Origin: Bacteroidales bacterium
Lineage (GTDB): Bacteria > Bacteroidota > Bacteroidia > Bacteroidales > UBA932
Assembly (NCBI GenBank): GCA_012744435.1
Contig: JAAYCA010000028.1
Coordinates: 1-34,755 of the forward strand
DNA: 34,755 bases
Direction: 5' to 3'
Part shown: positions 1-7,382 of the stretch, piece by piece
Numbering within the stretch: position 1 is the first letter of the stretch
How the letters are laid out: each line of letters begins with the position of its first letter
The notes under the pieces: generated by a model
What the model saw: only the letters and a program-made list of their open reading frames with translations
Databases searched by the model: none
Told to the model about the DNA's origin: nothing
Position numbers and translations under genes: made by a program

Positions 1-1529
1 GGGGCAAGGCTGCTGACGCCGACAAGATCCAAATCCTCGGCGACCAGGCGGCGGATGCCGTTCAGCGTCGCGGCGCTGAGAAGCGGGAGTCTCCCGCCGG
101 CGGTCTCCACCTGCAACTCCTCCACGGAGAAATGATACACGCCGCTGCGCTTGGAGAGCTGTTCGCGGAGCATCGCCTCGGCGCGCTCGCGGTTCTCCGC
201 CGTATCCACGTCCGTGTGGAACGGACTGAGCACCTCGCGGCCGTCCCGGCTTTTCGCCCGCACATCCAGCACATACTCGCCGTGCACCCGCACGGACAGG
301 CTCACCGGGATCTCCCGGCGGCAGGTGCGCGTCTCCAGTTCTTTTTCGAAGGCCGGATTGATGTTGCGGTACAGCGTCATCCCTTCGCGCAGGTCCGGGA
401 CATCCTTGCAACGGACCTGCAGCCCTTCGCACACATCTCCCCGGAAACCGGTCACGCCGTCGGCCGTGGCAAAGGCGAAACCGTCGCCGTTGTGCAGCTC
501 GATCCCGCTCCGGAGCGGTCTCACGCTGAACTGCAGCCCCCGGCCGGGATCCCGCCGGAGGGTCCGGACCGTCCCCACGGCCTCGCCCATCGACTTGGGC
601 GCATCCATCGAAGACCACTTGCCGCGTTTGCCGTCCAGATACAGCTCCGTATAGCCGCGGTTGAAGGTCTTGGCGGTGTCCGGGACGAATCCGCCCGTCA
701 CCGTGCCGAAAGAGGCGCGGCGATAGCGGTCCGGGTATTTCGCGACCAGCGCGTCCAGGGCCAGGGAATAGTCCCGGACCACGTTTTTGACATAGGAAGC
801 GTTCTTGAGCCGCCCCTCGATCTTGAAGGAAGACACGCCGGCGTCGGCGAGATCCTCGAGCCGGGCCTTGAGATTGAAGTCCTTCAGGGACAGCAGCGCC
901 TTGTTCCGCAGCAGCACCCGGCCTTCGCCGTCCACCAGGTCGTACAGCGAGCGGCAGGCCTGGATGCACTCGCCCCGGTCGGCGCTCCGCCCGTCGATGT
1001 ATTCCGACAGGCGGCACTCCCCGCTGTAACAGACGCAGAGTGCGCCGTGGACGAAAAACTCCACCTCACAAGGCACCGCGGCGCAGATCTCGCGCACGGC
1101 CTCCAGGGAGAGCTCCCGTTCCAGAATGATGCGCCGGCAGCCCAGCGAAGCGAAATACCGGGCCCGGTCCACATCCCGGATGGCACACTGCGTCGAGGCA
1201 TGCAGGGGGACCGTGATATCGTCCCAGGCTGCGATCCGGGGTTCCCGGATGATGAAGGCATCCGCCCCCGCCTCCTGCGCACGCCGCATCTGGGCGTGGG
1301 CTTCCTCCTCTTCTCCCTCCTGCCACAGCGTGTTGAAAGTCACGAAAATGCGCACGCCGAAGCGGTGCGCATACGTGCAGAGATCCGCGATATCCTCAAA
1401 GCTGTTGCCCGCCGCCTTGCGGGCCCCGAAGGCGGGCCCGGCGATATATACGGCATCGGCACCGCAGTCAATGGCTGCGATGCCGATATCCTTGTTTCTG
1501 GCGGGAGCCAGCAGCTCAAGGTCTTGCAT
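1..1529 (-). CDS. U32 family peptidase-like protein (RlhA/YhbU type), partial
   Basis: The first 509 codons are visible; the C-terminus lies beyond base 1. The N-terminal U32 domain begins LELLAPA with the typical GADAVYIAG segment near residue 23. It carries the family signature FFVHGALCVCYSGEC at about residues 158-172, with further Cys at 188 and 192. In U32 proteins such as UbiU/UbiV and RlhA these Cys are linked to an Fe-S cluster and to RNA or ubiquinone hydroxylation rather than to proven proteolysis. An FNRGYTE motif and a DUF3656-like region follow, which matches the long U32 form of about 600-650 residues. The ATG at 1529-1527 shares one base with the TAA of the TPR gene upstream (TAATG), so the two are probably co-translated. 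The exact substrate is unknown, but the family call is secure. Confidence 0.88.
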   Translation of the reverse strand, partial: MQDLELLAPARNKDIGIAAIDCGADAVYIAGPAFGARKAAGNSFEDIADLCTYAHRFGVRIFVTFNTLWQEGEEEEAHAQMRRAQEAGADAFIIREPRIAAWDDITVPLHASTQCAIRDVDRARYFASLGCRRIILERELSLEAVREICAAVPCEVEFFVHGALCVCYSGECRLSEYIDGRSADRGECIQACRSLYDLVDGEGRVLLRNKALLSLKDFNLKARLEDLADAGVSSFKIEGRLKNASYVKNVVRDYSLALDALVAKYPDRYRRASFGTVTGGFVPDTAKTFNRGYTELYLDGKRGKWSSMDAPKSMGEAVGTVRTLRRDPGRGLQFSVRPLRSGIELHNGDGFAFATADGVTGFRGDVCEGLQVRCKDVPDLREGMTLYRNINPAFEKELETRTCRREIPVSLSVRVHGEYVLDVRAKSRDGREVLSPFHTDVDTAENRERAEAMLREQLSKRSGVYHFSVEELQVETAGGRLPLLSAATLNGIRRLVAEDLDLVGVSSLA

Positions 1530-2458
1530 TACTTGAGCGCGTCAAGCATCTTCTTGGCCTCTGCGCCGTACTTCGGATCGTCGACGGCCTTGGCGTAGAA
1601 CTCCTTGGCCTTGGCGTTGTTCTTGGCCTGCTGGTAGAGAGCACCCACGGTGAAGGCGATGGAACCGGCATTGCTGGCGTCCGGGGCCTTCTCGAGATAC
1701 TGCTCGAAATACTTGATAGCGTCGCTGCTCTTGCCGGCGAGCTGGGAAGCCTGGCCGGCGATCTGCAGGGCCTGGGCGTTGTCCGCGTATTCGTCGGCCT
1801 TGAGGGCGGCGGTCACGGCTTCTGCATACTTCTTGGCCTTGAGATCGGCGGCGGCATCTTTCAGATAAAGATTGCCGAGCTGCTTGTTGGCCGTGGCGGC
1901 CTGCCCGTGGGCGGCAGCCTTCTCGAAAGCGGCCTTGGCCTCTTCCGCCTTGCCGGCCCCATTCAGGGCGACACCCAGGCGGAGGGCGACGGTGCCGTTT
2001 TCGGGATCCTCGTCGAGGATCTCCTGATAGGCGGCGGCGGCAGCGTCATAATCCTTATTGTTGAGCAGGGTGCCGGCCATGGAATTCTTGACCTGAGGAA
2101 TCAGGGTCTTGGCCTCGTCGAACACATCGAAGGCCTCGTATTTGTCAGCCACTTCCTGAACATCCTTCAGGGCGGCGACCGCTTCTGCAAACTTGGAATC
2201 CTTTACCAGGTCCTTCGCAAGGGACATCTTGATGCTGGGGATGACACTCTTGCAATTGGCGACGATCTCCGCTCCTTCCTCGCCCAGGGCCGTGGCCTGC
2301 TCGAGGGCCTGCTCAAACGTCTTGAGGGCCGTGGCTTTGTCGGTCTGAATGGCTTCAGCGCCGGAATTGTAGAGTTCGGTAACGGCAGCCAGATCCTGTG
2401 CCCAGGCGGCAGCGAAGGCCAGAGTGAGTGCTGCGATGGTTGCGATTAATCTTTTCAT
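1529..2458 (-). CDS. Secreted TPR-repeat protein
   Basis: This is a 309-residue protein. I start it at the ATG at 2458 because it opens directly into a signal peptide (MKRLIATIAALTLAFAAAWA) with a likely cut after AWA-Q; an in-frame start further upstream would put 14 charged residues before it. The rest is helical, Ala/Lys/Glu rich and built of tetratricopeptide-like repeats. The clearest are around residues 130-165 (a DYDAAAAAYQEILDEDPENG unit), 166-200 (KAEEAKAAFEKAAAHG) and 225-265 (SSDAIKYFEQYLEKAPD). TPR proteins of this kind usually act as periplasmic scaffolds. No enzyme domain is visible. It is the first gene of a two-gene unit with the U32 gene and has its own promoter. Confidence 0.85.
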   Translation of the reverse strand: MKRLIATIAALTLAFAAAWAQDLAAVTELYNSGAEAIQTDKATALKTFEQALEQATALGEEGAEIVANCKSVIPSIKMSLAKDLVKDSKFAEAVAALKDVQEVADKYEAFDVFDEAKTLIPQVKNSMAGTLLNNKDYDAAAAAYQEILDEDPENGTVALRLGVALNGAGKAEEAKAAFEKAAAHGQAATANKQLGNLYLKDAAADLKAKKYAEAVTAALKADEYADNAQALQIAGQASQLAGKSSDAIKYFEQYLEKAPDASNAGSIAFTVGALYQQAKNNAKAKEFYAKAVDDPKYGAEAKKMLDALK

Positions 2459-2497
2459 GGTACTATACTTTTTTTTCAGTTTTGTCAAGTGCAAATG

Positions 2498-2530
2498 CAA
2501 ATGTAATCATTTTCTTTTTTACTTTTGCAA
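2498..2530 (-). promoter_or_regulatory. Promoter of the TPR-U32 operon
   Basis: The minus strand reads TACATTTG at 2505-2498, a full match to the Bacteroidetes -7 consensus TAnnTTTG. A TTG lies 22 bases further upstream (CAA on the plus strand at 2528-2530) as a possible -33 element. The predicted transcript start leaves a leader of roughly 35 bases before the ATG at 2458. It overlaps the plus-strand promoter of the DUF3109 gene. Confidence 0.6.
2520..2527 (+). promoter_or_regulatory. Promoter -7 element for the DUF3109 gene
   Basis: TACTTTTG matches TAnnTTTG. It lies about 55 bases before the ATG at 2582 and sits inside the spacer of the opposing promoter of the TPR gene, so the two polymerases probably compete. 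No clear -33 element was seen. Confidence 0.5.
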
Positions 2531-2581
2531 TCTGAATGCGGAAGTAATGCGAGCATATTTCGTGCCAACACCGCGCATGTT

Positions 2582-3166
2582 ATGGGAAAAGGCCCATTTG
2601 GAACCATCATCCAGATCGGTGACATCCTCGTTTCGGAGGAAGTGGTGACCGAGTTTTTCGCCTGCGATTACGGCGTCTGCCACGGCGTCTGCTGCGTTGA
2701 GGGCGACAGCGGTGCGCCGCTGGACGAACGCGAGCCGGACGCGCTGGAATGGGACTATCCCGCCTACTGAGGGCACATGACCCCGCAGGGGCGCGCGACC
2801 GTCCAGGAAAAGGGCTTTTTCGAGATCGACCGCGACGGCGACATCGTGACCCCGCTGGTGCCAAAGAGCTGCGAATGTGCCTTCTGCCATTTCGGCGCGG
2901 ACGGCGGCTGTCTCTGCGCCATCGAGACGGCCGGGCGGACCAAGCCGGTCTCCTGCTCTCTCTACCCCATCCGCGTCACCCGGCTCACGGGGGGCGGCCT
3001 CGCCCTCAATTACCACCGCTGGGAGATCTGCAAGCCCGCACGCGAGCGGGGCACCCGCGAAGGGATACGGGTGTATCAATTTCTGAAAAATTCCCTCACG
3101 AACGCATTCGGAGAGGATTTTTATGAGGCGCTAAGCGCTGCCGCTACACATCTGCTCCGCGGGTAG
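2582..3166 (+). pseudogene. DUF3109 family Cys-cluster protein interrupted by an in-frame TGA
   Basis: Read through, this frame gives a complete DUF3109 protein of about 194 residues. It opens IIQIGDILVS, then has the Cys-rich CDYGVCHGVCCVEGDSGAPL, then CECAFCHFGADGGCLCAIE, SCSLYPIRV and YHRWEICKPA. The family is thought to bind a metal or Fe-S cluster through these Cys. A single TGA at 2768-2770 follows WDYPAY and splits the protein into an N-terminal part with the first Cys group and a C-terminal part with the rest. The frame is unchanged on both sides and every conserved residue is intact, so the lesion is one base (CGA to TGA would explain it). TGA is used as a normal stop by other genes here, for example at 12203-12205 and 13740-13742. 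Translation could restart at the ATG at 2777, only two codons later. It may be a recent pseudogene, a split gene or a sequence error. The last 23 bases overlap the convergent gene at 3144-3608. Confidence 0.82.
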
Positions 3167-3608
3167 CCTCCAGACCGGAGACGATCCGGGACAGATCCCG
3201 CGTCAGCCCTTCCACTTCCATCCCCGCACCTGTCGGCGACAGGGTGATCCCGTCTTCCCACATTTTCAGCGCACGGGAGAAGCCCGAACGGCGCCGGAAA
3301 CGGAGCGAACCGTCCTTCTCGTCCTCGAGGCGATAGCCCAGGCCTTCCATCACCCTCATGATGTCCGGCCGCAACTCCTCCGGGGAGCCGTAGATGTGCG
3401 CCGTCCGCTTTGAAAAGCCGAAACGCGGATAGATCAGCGCGAAGACGAGCATGATCAGGGCGATCTGCCACAGGGAATCGTAACCGTTGACGAACATCTT
3501 GGACAGGTCTGCCTCCACGAATCCGGTCAGGACCAGCGCGAGAATGATGATCACCAGCAGGATAAGCAGGTAGGCATAATACTTGAGTGCGCGGATGAAA
3601 TACTTCAT
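3144..3608 (-). CDS. Small membrane protein, function unknown
   Basis: This is a 154-residue protein with two hydrophobic segments, about residues 11-30 (YAYLLILLVIIILALVLTGF) and 46-60 (SLWQIALIMLVFALI). A soluble cytoplasmic or periplasmic tail of about 90 residues follows, containing a DIMRVMEGLGYRLEDEKDGSLRFRR stretch that looks like a small alpha/beta fold. I do not recognise a named family; proteins of this shape next to DUF3109 and coiled-coil genes look like conserved Bacteroidales hypotheticals. Its 3' end overlaps the end of the DUF3109 gene, which runs the other way. It is transcribed divergently from the coiled-coil gene at 3668. Confidence 0.75.
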   Translation of the reverse strand: MKYFIRALKYYAYLLILLVIIILALVLTGFVEADLSKMFVNGYDSLWQIALIMLVFALIYPRFGFSKRTAHIYGSPEELRPDIMRVMEGLGYRLEDEKDGSLRFRRRSGFSRALKMWEDGITLSPTGAGMEVEGLTRDLSRIVSGLEATRGADV

Positions 3609-3613
3609 AATTA

Positions 3614-3641
3614 CAAAATTAGCATTTTTTTGCTATTTTTG
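3614..3641. promoter_or_regulatory. Divergent promoter pair
   Basis: The 59-base gap between two divergent genes holds two -7 elements. TAATTTTG lies on the minus strand at 3621-3614 and TATTTTTG on the plus strand at 3634-3641. Both match TAnnTTTG. The minus-strand copy ends only 5 bases before its ATG, implying a leaderless or nearly leaderless transcript. The plus-strand copy leaves about 20 bases of leader. Confidence 0.5.
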
Positions 3642-3667
3642 CATGTCACTAATCAAATCAAACGATT

Positions 3668-4582
3668 ATGGAAAAAGAAGATCCCATCGAGAAGCTTGAG
3701 AGACAGCAAGCTGAAAAGAAGTCCAACGGCGGCCTGAAAGCCGTCATGATTGCGATGATCGTCATCGCCCTCGCCCTGGGAGCCGCCCTTTACTATGTGC
3801 TGACTTCCAAGAACAAACTCGTTAATGAACTGAACGAAGAAAAAGCCGACCTGACCGAGCAGATCGTCGCCCTGCAGAGCGACTACGAAAACCTCTCGTC
3901 CGAATACGATTCGATCAACGCCCAGCTCGACTCCTCCCGCGAGGAGATCGCCCAACTCGTCGCCCGGGTCAAGAACACCGAGGCCACGGACCGCGCGAAG
4001 ATCCGTCAGTACGAGAAGGAGCTCGGCACCCTGCGCACCATCATGCGCGGCTACATCGCCCAGATCGATTCGCTCAACACCCTCAACCACCAGCTGGCCG
4101 AAGAGGCCGCCTCGGCCCGCAGGGAAGCGGAAGAGACCAAGCAGGCCAACGTCAAGCTGACCCAGCGCGTCGAGGATCTGGCTGACCGCGTGAACGCCGG
4201 CTCCATCATCAAGGCGCACAACTTCGTGATGTATGCCTACAACAGCAACGACAAGGTCACGGACAAGGCCAACCGCGTCGTCAGGTTCCTGGTGAACCTC
4301 AGCCTCGCGGAGAACGACCTGGCCGCGCACGGTCCGGTCCGCGTCTATGTCCGCGTGACGGATCCGGACGGCAACCTGCTCTCCGACGGCCGCGGCACCA
4401 CCTTCACCTTCGGCGGCGAGACGCTGGAAGCCACGGCATCCCGTGAGGTGGATTACCAGGGGCAGGAAGTTGACCTCGGCATCTACATCAACAACATTCC
4501 TTCCTTCCAGAAGGGTGTCTACACGGTCAACGCCTTTACCACCCAGGCCCAGCTTGGCCACGGCGAGCTCCTGCTCCGCTAA
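3668..4582 (+). CDS. Membrane-anchored coiled-coil protein
   Basis: This 304-residue protein has a charged N-terminus and one membrane segment at about residues 24-46 (KAVMIAMIVIALALGAALYYVL). A long coiled coil runs over roughly 50-180, rich in Glu, Leu, Gln and Ser (for example LNEEKADLTEQIVALQSDYE). A compact beta-rich C-terminal domain covers about 185-304 (VRVYVRVTDPDGNLLSDGRG). The topology suggests the coiled coil and terminal domain face the periplasm. I recognise it only as a Bacteroidetes-type conserved hypothetical; a cell-envelope role is inference. Its TAA shares the final A with the ATG of hemW (TAATG at 4580-4584), so the two are an operon. Confidence 0.82.
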   Translation: MEKEDPIEKLERQQAEKKSNGGLKAVMIAMIVIALALGAALYYVLTSKNKLVNELNEEKADLTEQIVALQSDYENLSSEYDSINAQLDSSREEIAQLVARVKNTEATDRAKIRQYEKELGTLRTIMRGYIAQIDSLNTLNHQLAEEAASARREAEETKQANVKLTQRVEDLADRVNAGSIIKAHNFVMYAYNSNDKVTDKANRVVRFLVNLSLAENDLAAHGPVRVYVRVTDPDGNLLSDGRGTTFTFGGETLEATASREVDYQGQEVDLGIYINNIPSFQKGVYTVNAFTTQAQLGHGELLLR

Positions 4583-5892
4583 TGGTCTATCTGCACGTCC
4601 CGTTCTGCAGGAGTTTCTGCACCTACTGTGATTTCTATTCGGAAATCGCCTGCCGGGACCGGGACGCGCAACTGTTCGATTCTTTCACGGACGCGGTCTG
4701 CGAAGAGATCTCCCGCCGGCGGGACGAAATCGAAGCAACGCGCGATCTGAATACGCTCTACATCGGAGGCGGCACCCCATCGGTGCTGCCTCCGATGCGT
4801 CTGCAGCGCATCCTGCACCAATTATCGGGGGGCGTTCCCCCCGAACCCCCTGCATCGCTTCGCTCCGATGCCACCGGCAAGCGTCAGGCATTTACCGAGT
4901 TTACCATCGAGGTAAACCCGGAAGACATCGTCGAAAAAGGCGAGGCATACGTCCGGAAGCTGCTGGCCCTCGGGGTGGACCGTGTCAGCATGGGGGTGCA
5001 GTCGCTCGACGACGGGATCCTGCGCTGGATGAACCGCCGGCACGACGCGGCCCGTGCCCGGGAAGCGTTCGGAATCCTGCGCCAGGCCGGGGTCGGCAAC
5101 ATCAGCCTGGACCTGATTTTCGGGCTCCCACAGCTGTCGGAAGCCCTGCTTGCGCAAACGCTTGAAGCGTTCGTTGCCTGGCGGCCGGAGCACATCTCCG
5201 CATACCAGCTCAGCGTCGAAGCGGGAAGCGCCCTGGGGCGGATGGCCCGGGAGGGACGCTTCACCGAGGCCCCGCAGGAGCAGTGCGCCGCCCAGTACGG
5301 GCTGATCTGCCGGATGCTGCAGGAGGCCGGCTACATCCACTACGAGATCTCCAACTGGGCACAGCCCGGCCGCGAAGCCATCCACAACAGCGCCTACTGG
5401 TCCCGGCATCCTTACGTCGGACTCGGTCCTTCCGCCCACAGTTTCGACGGCACCACCCGTTCCTGGAATCCGGATGTTCTCCCTCCGGCGTCAGCGGCAA
5501 CTGCCACATTCCCTGTAGGTAAGTCGGCCTCAGCCGACCGGCCGGCCCCGGGACTTTGCGAAGGCAAAGTCGGAAAGGGGTTTATGGCCGCAGGGGGATC
5601 GGGGGATATACCCCCGTTTTCAATAGGGAGGGGTCCGACGCAGTCGGACGTTTCCGGGGGCAGTTGGCCGCTGCGCGGAGGCGAGGAGGTATTGTCTGAA
5701 GAAGAGGCGAGGGAAGAAACGATTATGCTGGGGCTGCGGACGGCAAGGGGGATTCCGGAGGACCTGATCCCGGAGGGGAAAGCGGCGGAGATGCTGGCAG
5801 ACGGCCGCCTCGTACGTCTTCCCGACGGCCGCCTGCGCATCCCCGAAGACCACTGGTTCGTCAGCGACGACATCATCGCCGACCTGCTGTAG
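4582..5892 (+). CDS. hemW: Radical SAM heme chaperone HemW (coproporphyrinogen oxidase-like) with two in-frame insertions
   Basis: HemW binds heme and a radical-SAM 4Fe-4S cluster and delivers heme to respiratory enzymes. The start of the protein shows the CxxxCxxC cluster motif CRSFCTYC at residues 9-16, preceded by YLHVPF. GGGTPS lies at 62-67, IEVNPEDI near 109 and the VSMGVQS and HYEISNWA signatures further on. The lack of a separate ferredoxin-like or oxidase domain and the Bacteroidetes context favour HemW over HemN. At 436 residues it is about 55-60 longer than usual. The excess lies in two Gly/Pro/Ser/Ala-rich segments: about residues 82-104 (between LHQL and EFTIEVNPED) and about 306-361 (between RSWNPD and EEVLSEEEA). 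Both are encoded by DNA full of hairpins and are described separately. The conserved core reads through unbroken, so the enzyme could still be active. It ends one base from the convergent comF. Confidence 0.9.
   Translation: MVYLHVPFCRSFCTYCDFYSEIACRDRDAQLFDSFTDAVCEEISRRRDEIEATRDLNTLYIGGGTPSVLPPMRLQRILHQLSGGVPPEPPASLRSDATGKRQAFTEFTIEVNPEDIVEKGEAYVRKLLALGVDRVSMGVQSLDDGILRWMNRRHDAARAREAFGILRQAGVGNISLDLIFGLPQLSEALLAQTLEAFVAWRPEHISAYQLSVEAGSALGRMAREGRFTEAPQEQCAAQYGLICRMLQEAGYIHYEISNWAQPGREAIHNSAYWSRHPYVGLGPSAHSFDGTTRSWNPDVLPPASAATATFPVGKSASADRPAPGLCEGKVGKGFMAAGGSGDIPPFSIGRGPTQSDVSGGSWPLRGGEEVLSEEEAREETIMLGLRTARGIPEDLIPEGKAAEMLADGRLVRLPDGRLRIPEDHWFVSDDIIADLL
4827..4891 (+). repeat. In-frame palindromic insertion A in hemW
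   Basis: The segment replaces what is normally a short loop before the IEVNPED strand of HemW. It contains a GGGGGG-CGTT-CCCCCC hairpin (4827-4842), a GCATCG-8-CGATGC hairpin (4852-4871) and an alternative pairing ATGCC/GGCAT (4868-4872 with 4887-4891). It codes for a low-complexity stretch, SGGVPPEPPASLRSDATGK. The borders are estimated from the expected loop length and may be off by 10-20 bases. Confidence 0.6.
5499..5665 (+). repeat. In-frame palindromic insertion B in hemW, with inverted-repeat ends
   Basis: The segment begins AACTGCC (5499-5505) and ends GGCAGTT (5659-5665). Outside these, GCGGC on the left and GGCCGC on the right extend the symmetry. Between them lie four hairpins in series. 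They are GTCGGC-4-GCCGAC (5523-5538), GACTTTGC-4-GCAAAGTC (5552-5571), CGGGGG-5-CCCCCG (5600-5616) and GTCCGAC-3-GTCGGAC (5633-5649). It is translated in frame as a Gly/Ala/Pro/Ser-rich tract inside the C-terminal part of HemW, where relatives have about 20 residues in place of about 70. It cannot be a terminator array, because the reading frame continues to a conserved C-terminus. Confidence 0.75.
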
Positions 5893-5893
5893 T

Positions 5894-6640
5894 TCATTCC
5901 CCGACGGCGGCGAGGGTGGCGACGGAGATGCGGACCTGCGGGCCATAGGCCTGCCGCAGGGCGCGGTGGCATGCCGCCAGGGTCGCGCCGGTGGTGAACA
6001 CATCGTCTATCAACAAAATGTGCCGGACGGCAGGAAGATGCCGGTGTCGCCGCAGCGCGAAAGCGCCGGAGACGTTGACCGCCTTCTCGGCGACGGACAG
6101 GCGCGTCTGGCTGCGGGTGCGGCGGCAGCGGCGCAGCAGCCGTTCCGCGCGCGGCGCCGACAGCGAGCGTGCCACCTCCCGGGCGATCAGGGCCGCCTGG
6201 TTGTAGCCGCGGCGGGCATGCCGCGTCCAGTGCAGCGGAACGGGGACCACCAGGTCCACGTCCGCATAGAGCGGCGAGGCCGACAGCCGCTCGCCCAGCA
6301 TCCGGGCAAACGCCCGCCCGGCAGCGAAGTTCCGGTGGTACTTGAGCGCCTGCGGGATCTTCCTGTAGCCGGACTCCGCCCGATAATGGAAAAGAGCCGT
6401 GGCATAAGCGTACGGCTCATATTCCTCCGGATCGATCCGGGCATTGAAACGGTCGGCCATCGGATTGTGGCCCAGGGGGGCATAGCGGGTCTCCGGAAGA
6501 TCGGACAGGCACTCGGTGCAGAGATGCCGCTCCCGTGGGAGAAGCGCACGGCCGCACACGACGCACACCCTCGGCAGGACGAGGTCCAGCAGGGCCGAGA
6601 GGGAAGTTTTCAAGTCAAGTCCGGTCAGTCGGGGATCCAT
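5894..6640 (-). CDS. comF: ComF family phosphoribosyltransferase-like protein
   Basis: This is a 248-residue ComF homologue. It has the N-terminal zinc-ribbon pair CVVC (26-29) and CTEC (41-44), a YRKIPQALKYHRN segment in place of the usual IxxLKYxxN motif, VVPVPLHWTRHARRGYNQA, and the PRPP-binding loop HILLIDDVFTTGATL near residues 207-221. ComF proteins support DNA uptake in competent bacteria and are widespread outside them; the substrate is unproven. Three bases separate its ATG from the stop of fabG, so it is the last gene of the pepP-fabG-comF unit. It converges with hemW with one base between the stops. Confidence 0.9.
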   Translation of the reverse strand: MDPRLTGLDLKTSLSALLDLVLPRVCVVCGRALLPRERHLCTECLSDLPETRYAPLGHNPMADRFNARIDPEEYEPYAYATALFHYRAESGYRKIPQALKYHRNFAAGRAFARMLGERLSASPLYADVDLVVPVPLHWTRHARRGYNQAALIAREVARSLSAPRAERLLRRCRRTRSQTRLSVAEKAVNVSGAFALRRHRHLPAVRHILLIDDVFTTGATLAACHRALRQAYGPQVRISVATLAAVGE

Positions 6641-6643
6641 CCG

Positions 6644-7381
6644 CTAGCAGTTCATCGCCCCGCAGCAGTTGATGACCTGTCCGCTGACATACGAGGAGAG
6701 GTCGCTCGCGAGGAAGAGCGCCACCTTGGCGACTTCCTCCACGGTGCCGCCACGGCGCAGCGGGATGGTCTTGACCCAGGTGTCGCGCACCTCCTGCGGC
6801 AAAGCCTCCGTCATGTCCGAAATGATGAAGCCCGGGGCGATGCAGTTGGCGCGGATGCCGCGGGGGCCCATCTCCTTGGCGATGGACTTCGCCAGACCGA
6901 TCAGACCCGCCTTGGAGGCGGAATAGTTGCACTGGCCGGCGTTGCCGCTGACACCCACCACGGAGGACATGTTGATGATGCTGCCCCCGCGCTGGCGCGC
7001 CATGATGGGCGTGACGGCATGGATGTAGTTGTAGGCCGACTTGAGATTGACGTTGATGACGGCGTCCCACTGCGACTCCTCCATGCGGAGCATCAGGCCG
7101 TCGCGGGTGATGCCGGCGTTGTTGACCAGGATGTCGATGCGACCGAAATCGGCCATCACCTGCTCCACCGTCTGGTGCGTCTGCGCAAAATCGGCGGCAT
7201 TGGACACGTAGGCCTTGACCTTGACGCCCAGCGCCTCCAGTTCGGTGACGGTCTCCTCAATGATCTTGATATCCGTAAATGCGATGGCCGCCCCTTCGGC
7301 GGCGAACTTCAGGGCAACGGCCTTGCCGATACCCCGGGAAGCGCCCGTGATCAGGGCGACTTTTCCTTCCAGTAATCCCAT
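6644..7381 (-). CDS. fabG: 3-oxoacyl-ACP reductase (SDR family)
   Basis: This 245-residue classical short-chain dehydrogenase reduces 3-ketoacyl-ACP with NADPH in fatty acid elongation. It shows the cofactor motif TGASRGIGKAVA at residues 13-24, NNAG near 90, the catalytic Ser in INMSS and the YSASK pair, and the FabG-like PGFIISDM and PLRRGG segments. The length is typical. The C-terminus, QVINCCGAMNC, is close to the usual VxxVxGGMxM end but Cys-rich. One base separates its start from the pepP stop. Other SDR reductases look similar, but the overall pattern fits FabG best. Confidence 0.88.
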   Translation of the reverse strand: MGLLEGKVALITGASRGIGKAVALKFAAEGAAIAFTDIKIIEETVTELEALGVKVKAYVSNAADFAQTHQTVEQVMADFGRIDILVNNAGITRDGLMLRMEESQWDAVINVNLKSAYNYIHAVTPIMARQRGGSIINMSSVVGVSGNAGQCNYSASKAGLIGLAKSIAKEMGPRGIRANCIAPGFIISDMTEALPQEVRDTWVKTIPLRRGGTVEEVAKVALFLASDLSSYVSGQVINCCGAMNC

Positions 7382-7382
7382 A

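Noticed and set aside
2768..2770. TGA in DUF3109 as selenocysteine or as a reassigned Trp codon
   Set aside because: It does not fall at a Cys position, no selenocysteine insertion hairpin is seen just after it, and TGA serves as a normal stop in several genes here.
5523..5649. The hairpins in hemW as transcription terminators or a gene boundary
   Set aside because: The reading frame continues through them to a conserved C-terminus and no T run follows the stems.
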